Origin: Sporosarcina sp. HYO08
GTDB lineage: Bacteria; Bacillota; Bacilli; Bacillales_A; Planococcaceae
DNA: 64,000 nt
Assembly: GCF_001563475.1 (NCBI RefSeq)
Contig: NZ_LPUT01000001.1
Coordinates: forward strand, 124,001 to 188,000
Reading direction: 5' to 3'
The translations under genes and the position numbers were made by a program. This document shows positions 8,075 to 16,744 of the stretch, in pieces. The notes beneath the pieces were generated by a model, which was not told the DNA's origin, made no database searches, and was given only the letters and a program-made list of their open reading frames with translations. Position 1 is the stretch's first letter. Each line of letters begins with the position of its first letter.

Positions 8075-8092
8075 TGGGATTGCTTTTTTTTA
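8061..8092 (+). terminator. Terminator overlapping the stop of the DHA1 exporter
   Basis: The arms AGCAATCTCA and TGGGATTGCT flank the TAA stop codon and lead into eight T. Confidence 0.85.
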
Positions 8093-8207
8093 TGTAGTAA
8101 AATTCATATATCGAACGAATAAATGCTGTTCTTCGTATCGGCATTCGTAAGCGCCAAGGCGTTCCATTTTTATATAGATGAAAAAAAGTCTGAAAGGAAG
8201 TACGCAG

Positions 8208-9392
8208 TTGCTTAAAGAACCAATTTGGACCAAACCTTTTATTAGTTTATTTTTTACAAATATCGCAGTATTTATTGTCTTTTATGGGCTTGTTGCAACT
8301 TTACCGCTTTATGCAATTGGTGAACTTGGCAGAACCGATGAAGAAGCTGGGTTGTTAATGACAATTTTTTTACTTTCCGCCATAATTGTCCGCCCATTCA
8401 CAGGCAAAATTTTAGATTTAGCTGGTAAAAGAAAAATGCTATGGTTAAGTTTGTTCCTGTATTTGATTTGTACTATTCTTTATTATTTTATTCCTTCCTA
8501 TCATGGACTTTTAATCCTTCGGTTTGTGCAAGGGATTTGGTTCAGTATCGTGACCACTGCAAGCGGGGCATTGGCGGCGGATACGATTCCTGTTAAACGA
8601 CGAGGTACTGGACTTGGTTATTATGCCATGTCTACGAATACGGCAGTCGTGCTGGGTCCCATTATTGCACTTTATCTGATCCAAACCTACTCATTTCATG
8701 CGTTATTCATTGTGCTAAGTGTGTTAATGATGATTGGATCGGCAAGTGCGGTCATCGCGCCAAAAGGCACTGTTTCTAAAGTGCAATTGGAAAGAAAACG
8801 ATTAACGATTCATGACTTGTTTGAAAAAAATGCATTGCCTATCGCATCTCTTGGGAGTTTACTCGCATTTTCCTATGCGAGCGTATTATCTTATTTATCT
8901 ATCTATGCACAGCAGAAAGGGATTCTAGAATTTGCAAGCTCCTTCTTTTTCGTGTTCGCTGCAGTGATGTTGTTAACTCGTCCATTTACTGGGAAAGTCT
9001 TTGATGAAAAAGGACCCAAATACATTATTACACCTGGATTTGTCTTTTTTATTATTGGATTAATTGTATTAGCATTTTCAAAATCAGCGTTTACGTTTTT
9101 AATCGCAGGCGGATTTATCGGCCTCGGCTATGGCGCTCTTGTACCAAGTTTCCAAACATTAGCGATTCAGTCGGCAAAGCAGGAGCGGAGCGGTTATGCG
9201 ACAGCAACCTTTTTTACATTATTTGATACGGGATTGGCGGCAGGATCATACGTTCTTGGTTTAGTCGCTATCTACTTTGGATATCAGTCTATTTACTTTG
9301 TGTCATGTGGCGTTCTGACGGTTGTATTCTTGTTCTATCTGCTAACATCGAAGAGGCAAAAAGGTAAAGCAATTATGCATGAAGGGAACTAG
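8208..9392 (+). CDS. MFS transporter, YfkF/YwoG-like
   Basis: This 12-segment exporter of about 394 residues has motif A as RPFTGKILDLAGKRKML and a repeat of that motif, RPFTGKVFDEKGPKYI, after segment 8, marking the two duplicated halves. It resembles Bacillus YfkF/YwoG drug-transporter-like proteins of unknown substrate. I place the start at TTG, 8 nt after AAGGAA. The ATG 30 bases upstream is followed by, not preceded by, the binding site. It closes a run of three exporters; no regulator gene is attached. Confidence 0.8.
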   Translation: MLKEPIWTKPFISLFFTNIAVFIVFYGLVATLPLYAIGELGRTDEEAGLLMTIFLLSAIIVRPFTGKILDLAGKRKMLWLSLFLYLICTILYYFIPSYHGLLILRFVQGIWFSIVTTASGALAADTIPVKRRGTGLGYYAMSTNTAVVLGPIIALYLIQTYSFHALFIVLSVLMMIGSASAVIAPKGTVSKVQLERKRLTIHDLFEKNALPIASLGSLLAFSYASVLSYLSIYAQQKGILEFASSFFFVFAAVMLLTRPFTGKVFDEKGPKYIITPGFVFFIIGLIVLAFSKSAFTFLIAGGFIGLGYGALVPSFQTLAIQSAKQERSGYATATFFTLFDTGLAAGSYVLGLVAIYFGYQSIYFVSCGVLTVVFLFYLLTSKRQKGKAIMHEGN

Positions 9393-9494
9393 GCTATTTC
9401 ATCTTAATTGTCAATCCATGGTAGAATGGTGAAAAGGGAAGTATGAGTTGACAGTATGGGTCAATATTTCCCAGGGAATGAGGGGGAGGATGAC

Positions 9495-10214
9495 GTGTTA
9501 ACGAAATTACTTAAAAATGCAAAGCGAACGATTGTGTATACTGGAGCAGGTATGTCAACGGAAAGTGGTTTGCCGGATTTTCGTTCGGCGAAAAAGGGGC
9601 TTTGGGAAGTAGAAGATCCATCACAAGTGGCAAGTACGGATGCATTGAATCGGGATGTGGAAAGATTTTTCCAGTTTTATCGAAAACGTGTATTAGGTGT
9701 GAAAGATTGTCAGCCACATGAAGGGTATCGTATCTTGGCGGACTGGGAAAAGCAAGGCGTTATTCGCGGGATTATTACGCAAAACGTAGATGGTTTTCAT
9801 TCGGTAGCTGGTTCTCAAAACATTATGGAACTTCATGGAACTTTGCAACAAATCCATTGTCAATCATGCGGACAAACGTATTCCAATGATCGGTATGAAG
9901 AGGAAGTATTTTACTGTGAATGCGGCGGCAAGCTAAGACCATCTGTTGTCTTATTTGGAGAAGGACTGCCCGAGGAACCATTTATGAAAGCCATTCATGA
10001 GAGTGAGCAGGCAGATTTGTTTATTGTACTTGGATCTTCGCTTACCGTTTCACCCGCAAATCAGTTTCCGATACTTGCCAAGGATAGCGGCGCAAAACTT
10101 GTCATCGTCAATTTAGAACCGACCCAATTTGATCATTATGCGGATCTTGTCATAAACGATCGGAAAATTGGTGAAGTTTTGGCGGAAGTAGATCGGAATA
10201 TCGTGAATACTTAA
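9495..10214 (+). CDS. NAD-dependent protein deacylase (Sir2 family)
   Basis: The 239-residue sirtuin has all core motifs: TGAGMSTESGLPDFRS (NAD loop, near residue 16), TQNVDGFH (ribose site), ELHGTLQ with the catalytic His near residue 113, and a zinc ribbon of two cysteine pairs (CQSCG and CEC, residues about 122-143). The C-terminal GSSLTVSPANQFP completes the Rossmann fold. Such enzymes remove acyl groups from lysines; in Bacillus a sirtuin (SrtN) works with AcuC to reactivate AcsA. The start is GTG 5 nt after GGGGGAGG; the ATG 39 bases upstream lacks a site. The stop overlaps the end of the converging DUF3298-type gene by 4 bp. Confidence 0.92.
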   Translation: MLTKLLKNAKRTIVYTGAGMSTESGLPDFRSAKKGLWEVEDPSQVASTDALNRDVERFFQFYRKRVLGVKDCQPHEGYRILADWEKQGVIRGIITQNVDGFHSVAGSQNIMELHGTLQQIHCQSCGQTYSNDRYEEEVFYCECGGKLRPSVVLFGEGLPEEPFMKAIHESEQADLFIVLGSSLTVSPANQFPILAKDSGAKLVIVNLEPTQFDHYADLVINDRKIGEVLAEVDRNIVNT

Positions 10215-10822
10215 GTAAAAGACATCATTCGGTCCAGTGGAGAATTTGGCTGGACGATGTCTTGAAGATCTAAAATAGGAATTGGGAAGTATGGGAATCC
10301 CCATGCATAAGGTGCAATTTCATATAATTGAAAGTAGATCACAAGCGAAGTGTCTGCAATATAAAAATCTTGGTCACTGCGAATTCCTTTAAAAGGTTCA
10401 AGTAATTGGATATTCCAGTCCTTAATTTTCTTGCTAATGATTGCTGAAATTTTTTGTTCATAATTACTATTTGGTTTAAATAAGTCTTTTAGTGTGTACT
10501 GCTTGCCAGTTTTCGTGTCAAAAGTTAATGATTGAACTGTTGTCATTCCGTGTGCACCGCCAGTAAACGAATAGACAATCAAATTCAGACTTAAAATACC
10601 TCGTTCATTTGTCTTGATTTCATAGTTGGCTAATAATTCTACAAGACTAGGGGCGTAAAAGTCTCGTTCGACAAGCAACTTGTTCAAAGCGGAGACGATG
10701 GCATGGTTGATGCGGCTTTGTACATTGGCATTTTGTAAATGAACGACAGCTGGGTAATAAACAGTAATACTGGGAGATGCATGCGGCAATTTTTTCGTTA
10801 CGATGGAAACAGGTAAATCCAA
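10211..10822 (-). CDS. DUF4163/DUF3298 (RsiV-like) domain protein
   Basis: The 203-residue protein has the N-terminal DUF4163-type strand pattern and a C-terminal DUF3298 region: GGAHGMTTVQSLTFDTKTGKQYTLKDLF followed by YFQLYEIAPYAWGFPYFPIPI. These domains occur in the extracellular part of RsiV (lysozyme-sensing anti-sigma factor) and in PdaC deacetylase. No signal peptide or membrane segment is visible in this frame, so the protein appears cytoplasmic, which is odd for the family. The start is TTG, 8 nt after AAAGGA. It converges with the sirtuin gene with a 4-bp overlap. Confidence 0.75.
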   Translation of the reverse strand: MDLPVSIVTKKLPHASPSITVYYPAVVHLQNANVQSRINHAIVSALNKLLVERDFYAPSLVELLANYEIKTNERGILSLNLIVYSFTGGAHGMTTVQSLTFDTKTGKQYTLKDLFKPNSNYEQKISAIISKKIKDWNIQLLEPFKGIRSDQDFYIADTSLVIYFQLYEIAPYAWGFPYFPIPILDLQDIVQPNSPLDRMMSFT

Positions 10823-10931
10823 TGCAAACGTCCTTTCTTTCTCTATTGAGTAATATAGGTTATGTAAGGTTGCATTAGGAAAGAATGAATAATTGCAAAA
10901 ATGTTATATTCAAGAAGGAGGGAGGATTTCC

Positions 10932-11384
10932 ATGTCCTTGAAACAAAAAGAAGTTGAACAACCAATGATAGACTTTGATCCAGAGGCGGGATTACAAACA
11001 TCCCCCGAACATTATTCTGATGAAAAATTTTGGGACAAACTTAAAAAGGTTGGCATGCAAATTGGGGAAAAGTCGGTTTATTATAGTTTGCTGCTTTTCT
11101 ATGCAGCTAAAAGTCCTTCTGTTCCCAAATCGTCAAAAATGATTATCCTTGGAGCTTTAAGTTACTTGCTCTTGCCGGTTGATTTTATCCCGGATTTTAT
11201 CCCTGCCATCGGATTAGCTGATGACGCAAGTGTTATTGTTGCTGCTGTTTATAAAATTGTTCAGCATTTAGATGATGACATGAGAAACGCTGCCAAACAC
11301 AAAGCAAAACAAATATTCGGTGAAAAGTTTGACGTTGATCATATCGAAGATCCTTCAAACAGTAAAAATGCAATGGAACGTTAA
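10932..11384 (+). CDS. YkvA-like DUF1232 membrane protein
   Basis: The 150-residue protein has its DUF1232 core at about residues 70-105: KMIILGALSYLLLPVDFIPDFIPAIGLADDASVI. The LxPxDxIPDFIPxxGxxDD signature is diagnostic of the family, whose function is unknown. The ATG is chosen because GGAGGGAGG lies 6 nt upstream; a longer in-frame start includes the binding site. It diverges from the DUF3298-type gene and ends in a strong terminator ahead of the metal importer, so it is not part of that operon. Confidence 0.85.
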   Translation: MSLKQKEVEQPMIDFDPEAGLQTSPEHYSDEKFWDKLKKVGMQIGEKSVYYSLLLFYAAKSPSVPKSSKMIILGALSYLLLPVDFIPDFIPAIGLADDASVIVAAVYKIVQHLDDDMRNAAKHKAKQIFGEKFDVDHIEDPSNSKNAMER

Positions 11385-11405
11385 CTGCAACATCATGAAA
11401 TGACG

Positions 11406-11455
11406 AATGCCTATACTTTCTGCAAATTCAATGCAGGAAGTATAGGCATTTTTTA
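11406..11455 (+). terminator. Strong terminator after the YkvA-like gene
   Basis: The stem AATGCCTATACTTTCTGC against GCAGGAAGTATAGGCATT has a single mismatch and a 9-nt loop, followed by T residues. Confidence 0.92.
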
Positions 11456-11507
11456 AAAACTTTTACTTTACTTCTTGGGCCGGATATTTTATTATAGTAA
11501 CAAGAAA

Positions 11508-11523
11508 GTTTCCTTAGGGAAAC
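11508..11523. promoter_or_regulatory. MntR-like operator, copy 1
   Basis: GTTTCCTTAGGGAAAC, a near-perfect 16-bp palindrome, lies about 125 bp before the importer genes. It resembles the B. subtilis MntR box (TTTGCCTTAAGGAAA type). A TATAGT hexamer ends 10 bp upstream, so bound repressor would sit at the likely promoter. Confidence 0.65.
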
Positions 11524-11580
11524 ATTATGTTTGATCGATGATTTGCCCTCTATTTTAGGAGTGGCAAAAAAATTTATGAA

Positions 11581-11604
11581 AAATGTTTCCCTAAGGAAAC
11601 ATTT
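11581..11604. promoter_or_regulatory. MntR-like operator, copy 2 (inverted)
   Basis: GTTTCCCTAAGGAAAC, extended on both sides by AAAT/ATTT to a 24-bp palindrome, is the reverse complement of copy 1. It ends 30 bp before the first importer start codon, so it probably lies in the 5' untranslated region. Confidence 0.65.
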
Positions 11605-11634
11605 GCATATAAATAGATGTACGGAGGTGCGCAT

Positions 11635-12375
11635 ATGAAAGATGCCATAGCAGTTTCTAACCTAAATGTTTCTTATTATGGAAAAGAAGTATTGCATAAT
11701 ATCAATTTTTCGATTGAGCAGGGAAAGCTCACCGGTATTATAGGTCCAAATGGCGCGGGGAAGTCAACATTATTAAAATCATTATTAAATTTGATTGGAA
11801 AGGATAAAGGAGATATTATGCTCCTCGGATCAAATTTAAAAGGAGTGCGGAAAAGAATTGCTTATGTACCGCAACGTAGCACGATCGACTGGGACTTTCC
11901 AATTACAGTGAAGGATACTGTGCTGATCGGCACGTATCCTGCAATTGGGTTGATGAAAAGACCGAGTAGGAAAGAGAAAGCATGGGCGATGCAATGTTTG
12001 GAAAAAGTCAATATGGCTGAATATCAGGATCGACAAATTGGAGAATTATCCGGTGGACAGCAGCAACGCGTCTTTTTGGCTAGAGCACTTGCACAGAAAG
12101 CAGATTTGTTTTTACTTGACGAGCCATTTGTCGGTATTGACGTTACAAGTGAGGAAATGATTGTGAAAATTTTGAAGGAGTTACGGGATGAAGGGAAAAC
12201 GATTATTGTCGTTCACCATGACTTGAAAAAAGCGGAAGAATATTTTGACGAACTGCTCTTGTTGAATCGTGAACTTATTGCCGCCGGAAGTGTGAAGGAA
12301 GTTTATACGCCAGGAATCATTGCGAAGGCGTATGGCAGTCAGTTGTCGTTTTTAAATGAGGTGATGGCGAAATGA
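11635..12375 (+). CDS. mntB: Manganese/zinc ABC importer, ATP-binding protein
   Basis: This 246-residue ATPase has Walker A GPNGAGKSTLLK near residue 38, the Q-loop AYVPQRSTIDWDFPI (the IDWDFP segment is typical of metal importers), signature LSGGQQQRVFLARALAQ and Walker B LFLLDEPFVGID. It powers import of Mn(II) or Zn(II) by the two genes that follow. The symbol follows B. subtilis usage; in Staphylococcus the same position is called mntA. The ATG six codons into the frame is chosen for GGAGGTG 8 nt upstream. The stop overlaps the permease start by 4 bp (ATGA). Two MntR-like palindromes precede it. Confidence 0.9.
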   Translation: MKDAIAVSNLNVSYYGKEVLHNINFSIEQGKLTGIIGPNGAGKSTLLKSLLNLIGKDKGDIMLLGSNLKGVRKRIAYVPQRSTIDWDFPITVKDTVLIGTYPAIGLMKRPSRKEKAWAMQCLEKVNMAEYQDRQIGELSGGQQQRVFLARALAQKADLFLLDEPFVGIDVTSEEMIVKILKELRDEGKTIIVVHHDLKKAEEYFDELLLLNRELIAAGSVKEVYTPGIIAKAYGSQLSFLNEVMAK

Positions 12376-13232
12376 TGCGTTTTATAGAGGCTATTCAATT
12401 TTATGAATTCCTACAAAAAGCGCTCATTACTTCAGTCATGGTAGGCATCATTAGCGGAGTGATTGGCTGCTTCATTATTTTGCGCGGCATGGCTTTAATG
12501 GGAGATGCCATTTCACACGCCGTTTTGCCTGGGGTTGCAGTTTCTTATATGCTTGGTATTAATTTTTTTATTGGAGCAGTTGTCACGGGAATTTTAACCG
12601 CGATAGGGATCGGTTATATTAGTCAAAATAGCCGTGTGAAAAATGACTCTTCGATTGGGATTATGTTTACATCTGCATTTGCACTTGGGATTATTTTGAT
12701 CACGATGTTAAAAAGCAGTTCCGATCTGTATCATATTTTGTTCGGGAATGTATTAGCCGTTCGACCGTCCGATATGTGGATGACGTTGCTGATTGGGGTC
12801 ATTGTTTTAGGGAGTGTTTTTTTATTCTACAAAGAGTTGCTCGTTAGCTCATTTGACCCGATTATGGCACAGGCATATGGTTTACCAAATAAGCTTATCC
12901 ACTATTTTTTAATGACATTATTAACATTGGTTACGGTTGCTTCATTACAAACTGTAGGGATCATTTTAGTCGTAGCGATGCTAATTACGCCCGCTTCGAC
13001 AGCCTATTTACTAACCGACAGACTATCGATCATGATATTTTTATCCGCCTTCTTTGGCATGATATCCGCGGTCGTTGGATTATATTTGAGCTTCACTTAT
13101 AATCTTGCCTCTGGGGCTACAATTGTATTAGTCGCCACTGCACTATTTATTGCAACGTTCATATTTTCTCCAAAACAAGGCGTTTTTTGGAGAACGATTC
13201 GTGCAAATAAACAAAAGTCAGCTGTGTCATAA
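12372..13232 (+). CDS. mntC: Manganese/zinc ABC importer, permease
   Basis: The 286-residue integral membrane protein has eight or nine hydrophobic segments. The early MVGIISGVIGCFIILRGMALMGDAISHAVLPGVAVSYMLG is the conserved start of the ABC-3 metal permease family, and the late VGIILVVAMLITPASTAYLLTDR is its second signature. It forms the channel with the upstream ATPase and downstream binding protein. Only one permease gene is present, as in SitABC/MntABC systems. The start overlaps the ATPase stop, implying translational coupling. Confidence 0.9.
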   Translation: MMRFIEAIQFYEFLQKALITSVMVGIISGVIGCFIILRGMALMGDAISHAVLPGVAVSYMLGINFFIGAVVTGILTAIGIGYISQNSRVKNDSSIGIMFTSAFALGIILITMLKSSSDLYHILFGNVLAVRPSDMWMTLLIGVIVLGSVFLFYKELLVSSFDPIMAQAYGLPNKLIHYFLMTLLTLVTVASLQTVGIILVVAMLITPASTAYLLTDRLSIMIFLSAFFGMISAVVGLYLSFTYNLASGATIVLVATALFIATFIFSPKQGVFWRTIRANKQKSAVS

Positions 13233-13254
13233 CGAGAAGGAGGGAATGTTTTAT

Positions 13255-14181
13255 ATGAAAAAGCGAATCATGGGGATTGTGCTCGTTGCGCTAGCACTTT
13301 TCTTATCCGCATGCAGCAATCCTTCTACGAAGGAAAAAAGTGACAAACTGCAAATTGTTGCCACATACTCTGTCATTTATGACATTGTCAAAAATGTCGG
13401 AGGAGATTTGGTAGAGGTATACAGCTTAGTGCCAATCGGTACGGATCCACACCAGTATGATCCGTTGCCGCAAGATGCGGTCCGAGCGACAGATGCGGAT
13501 GCTATATTTTACAATGGCTTAAATTTAGAAGAGGGAAATGGATGGTTTCAGAAGTTAATGGAATCAGCAGGAAAGTCCGGCGACAATGCACCTGTGTTCC
13601 GAGTGAGTGAAGGTGTTGATCCGCTCTATTTAAGGTCGAGCGAACAGAACGGGGCGGAAGATCCACATGCTTGGCTAGATGTAAGAAATGGTATTTTGTA
13701 TACTGAAAAAGTTCGAGCTGCATTGATCAAAATTGATCCTGAACACAAGGATGTTTACGAAAAAAATGCTGCTGCCTATATTCAAGAGCTTGAAGCACTT
13801 CATACCGAAATTACTGAGCTGATGGCGAGTATCCCAAAAGACAAACGTGTACTTGTCACTAGCGAAGGGGCTTTCAAGTATTTTTCCAAGGCGAATGATT
13901 TTGAAGCAGCTTATATATGGGAAATTAATGCACATAGTCAAGGAACACCCGAACAATTGAAAAGCATTATTGATATTGTAAAAACGAAAAATGTGCCGGC
14001 CCTATTTGTTGAAACGAGTGTGGACCCTCGTAGTATGGAAATGGTATCGCGTGAAACAGGCGTGCCGATTGCTGGCAAAATCTTCACTGATTCTCTTGGT
14101 AAACCTGGGGAAGAAGGGGATACGTATATGAAGATGTTGAAATGGAATGCGGAAATGATTTTCAATGGGTTAGGCAAATAA
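13255..14181 (+). CDS. mntA: Manganese/zinc ABC importer, substrate-binding lipoprotein
   Basis: The 308-residue lipoprotein precursor has lipobox LFLSAC near residue 19 and the cluster A-I metal-binding fold. Likely ligands are the His of GTDPHQYDPLP, the His of DPHAWLDVRN, a Glu in INAHSQGTPEQ-adjacent sequence, and the Asp of VETSVDPRSMEM. The lack of a His-rich loop favours manganese over zinc. The ATG is placed 11 nt after AGAAGGAGGG; an ATG nine bases earlier is too close to that site. It is the last gene of the three-gene importer operon and is followed by a strong terminator. Confidence 0.9.
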   Translation: MKKRIMGIVLVALALFLSACSNPSTKEKSDKLQIVATYSVIYDIVKNVGGDLVEVYSLVPIGTDPHQYDPLPQDAVRATDADAIFYNGLNLEEGNGWFQKLMESAGKSGDNAPVFRVSEGVDPLYLRSSEQNGAEDPHAWLDVRNGILYTEKVRAALIKIDPEHKDVYEKNAAAYIQELEALHTEITELMASIPKDKRVLVTSEGAFKYFSKANDFEAAYIWEINAHSQGTPEQLKSIIDIVKTKNVPALFVETSVDPRSMEMVSRETGVPIAGKIFTDSLGKPGEEGDTYMKMLKWNAEMIFNGLGK

Positions 14182-14185
14182 TACA

Positions 14186-14225
14186 AAAAGCAGCTAAGAC
14201 AGTAAAGTCCTAGCTGCTTTTTTTC
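14186..14225 (+). terminator. Terminator of the metal-importer operon
   Basis: The stem AAAGCAGCTAAGAC against GTCCTAGCTGCTTT (one mismatch, 6-nt loop) is followed by a T-run. Confidence 0.9.
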
Positions 14226-14259
14226 TAGACGCCGGGCTAGGCAGCGCCCGCCGCTTTTG

Positions 14260-15261
14260 TTAGTTCATATTCACAAAAATACCATCAAGATTCGCTTTGT
14301 TTTTGAGTAATCCACTTTCTTCCATCCAATTAGCTGTTACTTCCCATGTTTCTGGATCTTGTTCGCCAAATGTTCCAGGTGCTTTCATTTTTGGAAGGAG
14401 AATGGAGAGGGATTCAACTTCAACCTCTTCAATCAGCGGGAAGTTCGCTTCGTCCTGATTTTTTAACAAAATCGACAATGCCTCTTCTGGATCATTTTCC
14501 ATATCATTAAATGCTTTTTCTGCTGCGCGCCAAAATGCTTCAATATTCTTTTGTTCTTTCTTCCAAGTATCCCCACTCGTTACGACGACAAGCTCGTAAA
14601 AAGAAGGTACCTCATAATCAGTCGGGTCGATATAGCCAGTAGCATATCCTTCATATTCAAGAAACGGCACTTCATGGTTAATATACGCACCGATGACGGC
14701 ATCTGTTTTCTCCGAGATCAATGAGGAATTGAGTTCGAATCCAACATCGACCATTGTTACTTTGCTATAGTCCGCTCCATCTGCTTTCATCATCGTTTCA
14801 AGCATCGCTTCGTTCAATGGAATCCCTGAAAAGCCGACTGTTTTTCCTTCCAAATCTTTAGGTGATTGAATGCCGCTATCCTTTAAAAAGGCAACATGAT
14901 TTAACGGTGAACGGACGAGTGTACCGACAGACTTTACATCAATATTTTGTTCGGATTTTGCAATAATGACATCCGGTTGATACGTAATGCCCATCGTTAC
15001 TTTTCCAGCCGCTGCCAGGTTAATAGGATCTGTCGGGTTTGCAGGGAATTGAATATCTACTTCAATGCCTTCCGCTTCAAAATAACCTTTTTCCTCTGCA
15101 ACATACAAAAAGCTATGTACAGCATTCGGATACCAATCGAGCATAATGCTCACTTTTTCTGTCTCGCTCCCTGTTTCGGCACCAGCTTCTGTTTCATTAT
15201 TACACGCACTCAGTAATAACATAAGCGCAATGCCCACTAAAAACCATTTTACTTTCTTCAA
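14260..15261 (-). CDS. thiY: ABC transporter substrate-binding lipoprotein ThiY (pyrimidine precursor of thiamine)
   Basis: A 333-residue lipoprotein of the NMT1/THI5-like family: lipobox LLLSAC, then VSIMLDWYPNAVHSFLYVAEEKGYF, the conserved ligand-binding opening of ThiY, followed by ITYQPDVIIAKSEQ and GFSGIPLNEAMLETMM. ThiY captures formyl-aminopyrimidine outside the cell for conversion by TenA. The start is taken as TTG, because GGAGGT lies 7 nt upstream and the codon overlaps the thiX stop as TTGA. The in-frame ATG five codons earlier is part of the binding site region. It is the last gene of the riboswitch-controlled operon. Confidence 0.9.
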   Translation of the reverse strand: MKKVKWFLVGIALMLLLSACNNETEAGAETGSETEKVSIMLDWYPNAVHSFLYVAEEKGYFEAEGIEVDIQFPANPTDPINLAAAGKVTMGITYQPDVIIAKSEQNIDVKSVGTLVRSPLNHVAFLKDSGIQSPKDLEGKTVGFSGIPLNEAMLETMMKADGADYSKVTMVDVGFELNSSLISEKTDAVIGAYINHEVPFLEYEGYATGYIDPTDYEVPSFYELVVVTSGDTWKKEQKNIEAFWRAAEKAFNDMENDPEEALSILLKNQDEANFPLIEEVEVESLSILLPKMKAPGTFGEQDPETWEVTANWMEESGLLKNKANLDGIFVNMN

Positions 15262-15998
15262 TTTTTCAACCTCCATCTAATCATTCGATTTTCTATAAAA
15301 TTCACACATATAAATAGTGAAATACCGATCAGTGTTAAAATGAATATGGGAGCAAATACACCAGCTCCATCGAACTGTGTCATCATTCGCCTACTGAAGT
15401 AGCCAAGCCCTGCTTGTGCCCCGAGCCATTCTCCAATTGCTGCACCGATGACGCTAAGCGTTACAGCTACTTTTAAGCCGGAAAAGAAATGAGGCAGAGC
15501 GATTGGCACTAAATATTTTAAGAAAATATCTTTTTTTGTTGCACCCATTGTTAAAAATAATTCTTCGTTCTCCTTGTTTCCGGATGACAGTCCATCGAAT
15601 GTGTTCACAGTAATCGGGAAAAAGGTAATTAAAACCGTAACGGCAACTTTACTCCAAATCGTATAGCCAAACCAAAGTACGAAAATGGGTGCTAAGGCAA
15701 TCACAGGAATCATTTGCGATGCAATTAAAATTGGATAAAGTGCATTTCGAACGTACGCATTCGAAGACATCCAGATTGCGATGGCCGTGCCTAATCCGAT
15801 AGAAATAATCAGTCCGATGAGTATGATCAATAAAGTTATCGGTAAATGCTTGAGTAAAAGCACTTCTTTTAATTCCCAAGATTTTAGTAAAATTTGGATG
15901 GGTGAAGGCAAAATGAATGATTTATCGATCAGCCGTGCACCGATTTCCCAGATCGTAAGGAATACAATGACAATTAGTACCGTAGATGCATTTTTCAT
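15258..15998 (-). CDS. thiX: ABC transporter permease ThiX
   Basis: The 246-residue protein has six membrane segments with the binding-protein-dependent permease motif EELFLTMGATKKDIFLKYLVPIALPHFFSGLK (the EAA loop) near residue 150. It belongs to the SsuC/ThiX group. It forms the membrane channel for the pyrimidine salvage importer with ThiZ and ThiY. Its ATG overlaps the thiZ stop as ATGA and its stop overlaps the thiY start, so all three are translationally coupled. Confidence 0.9.
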   Translation of the reverse strand: MKNASTVLIVIVFLTIWEIGARLIDKSFILPSPIQILLKSWELKEVLLLKHLPITLLIILIGLIISIGLGTAIAIWMSSNAYVRNALYPILIASQMIPVIALAPIFVLWFGYTIWSKVAVTVLITFFPITVNTFDGLSSGNKENEELFLTMGATKKDIFLKYLVPIALPHFFSGLKVAVTLSVIGAAIGEWLGAQAGLGYFSRRMMTQFDGAGVFAPIFILTLIGISLFICVNFIENRMIRWRLKN

Positions 15999-16744
15999 AG
16001 CATCACCGCTTCACGCAATGCTTGCAGTAAACGTTCCTTCAATTGAAGAATATCTGAGCGATGCAAATCGCTACGATTTCGCGGCCTTGGAAGTGGCACC
16101 TCGATTTCCTCGAATGATGTGACAGGACTGTTTTTCAACAGGAAAATCCGATCCGAAAGAAATAAAGCTTCTTCCACATCATGTGTAATGAACAGTACCG
16201 TAGCTTTGCGTTTTTCCCATTGATTGACTAGCCATTCTTGCATCGATAACTTTGTAATGGCATCGAGTGCAGAAAAAGGTTCGTCTAATAATAGTAGCTC
16301 ATTGCCGGAAAGGACAGCGCGCAGAAAAGCTACGCGCTGTTTCATCCCACCAGAAAGTTCTCCGGGATATTTATCTTCTGTACCGGCAAGACCGAACTCT
16401 TTTAATAACGGCTTTACTTGCTCATGGGCTGTTTTCTTTTTAACATCCGCGATTTCAAGGGGAAGACAAGCGTTTTCTAAGATCGTTCGCCACGGTAAGA
16501 GTAGATCTTGCTGCGGCATATAACCAACTTTCCCAAGGAGTTGACCATTCGAATTGCCTGCTAGTGAAATGGCACCTGTTGACGGCTCGTCCAGTCCAGT
16601 AACAAGGCGGAAGATGGTGCTTTTCCCTGAGCCGCTTGCACCGACAATCGAAATAAATTCACCAGATTGGACGTTAAACGAAAGTCCATCTAGAATATTG
16701 CGGCTCCTCTCATACCCGAATGTTACATTGTCAAACGCCAACAT
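15995..16744 (-). CDS. thiZ: ABC transporter ATP-binding protein ThiZ
   Basis: The 249-residue ATPase shows Walker A GASGSGKSTIFRLVTG near residue 35, Q-loop GYMPQQDLLLPWRTILENA (the LLPW version typical of nitrate/taurine/thiamine-precursor importers), signature LSGGMKQRVAFLRAVL and Walker B LLLLDEPFSALD. It energises ThiX. The ATG lies within the last codons of tenA, an overlap of 14 bp, and no good ribosome binding site is visible, so it probably depends on translation of tenA. Confidence 0.9.
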   Translation of the reverse strand: MLAFDNVTFGYERSRNILDGLSFNVQSGEFISIVGASGSGKSTIFRLVTGLDEPSTGAISLAGNSNGQLLGKVGYMPQQDLLLPWRTILENACLPLEIADVKKKTAHEQVKPLLKEFGLAGTEDKYPGELSGGMKQRVAFLRAVLSGNELLLLDEPFSALDAITKLSMQEWLVNQWEKRKATVLFITHDVEEALFLSDRIFLLKNSPVTSFEEIEVPLPRPRNRSDLHRSDILQLKERLLQALREAVML

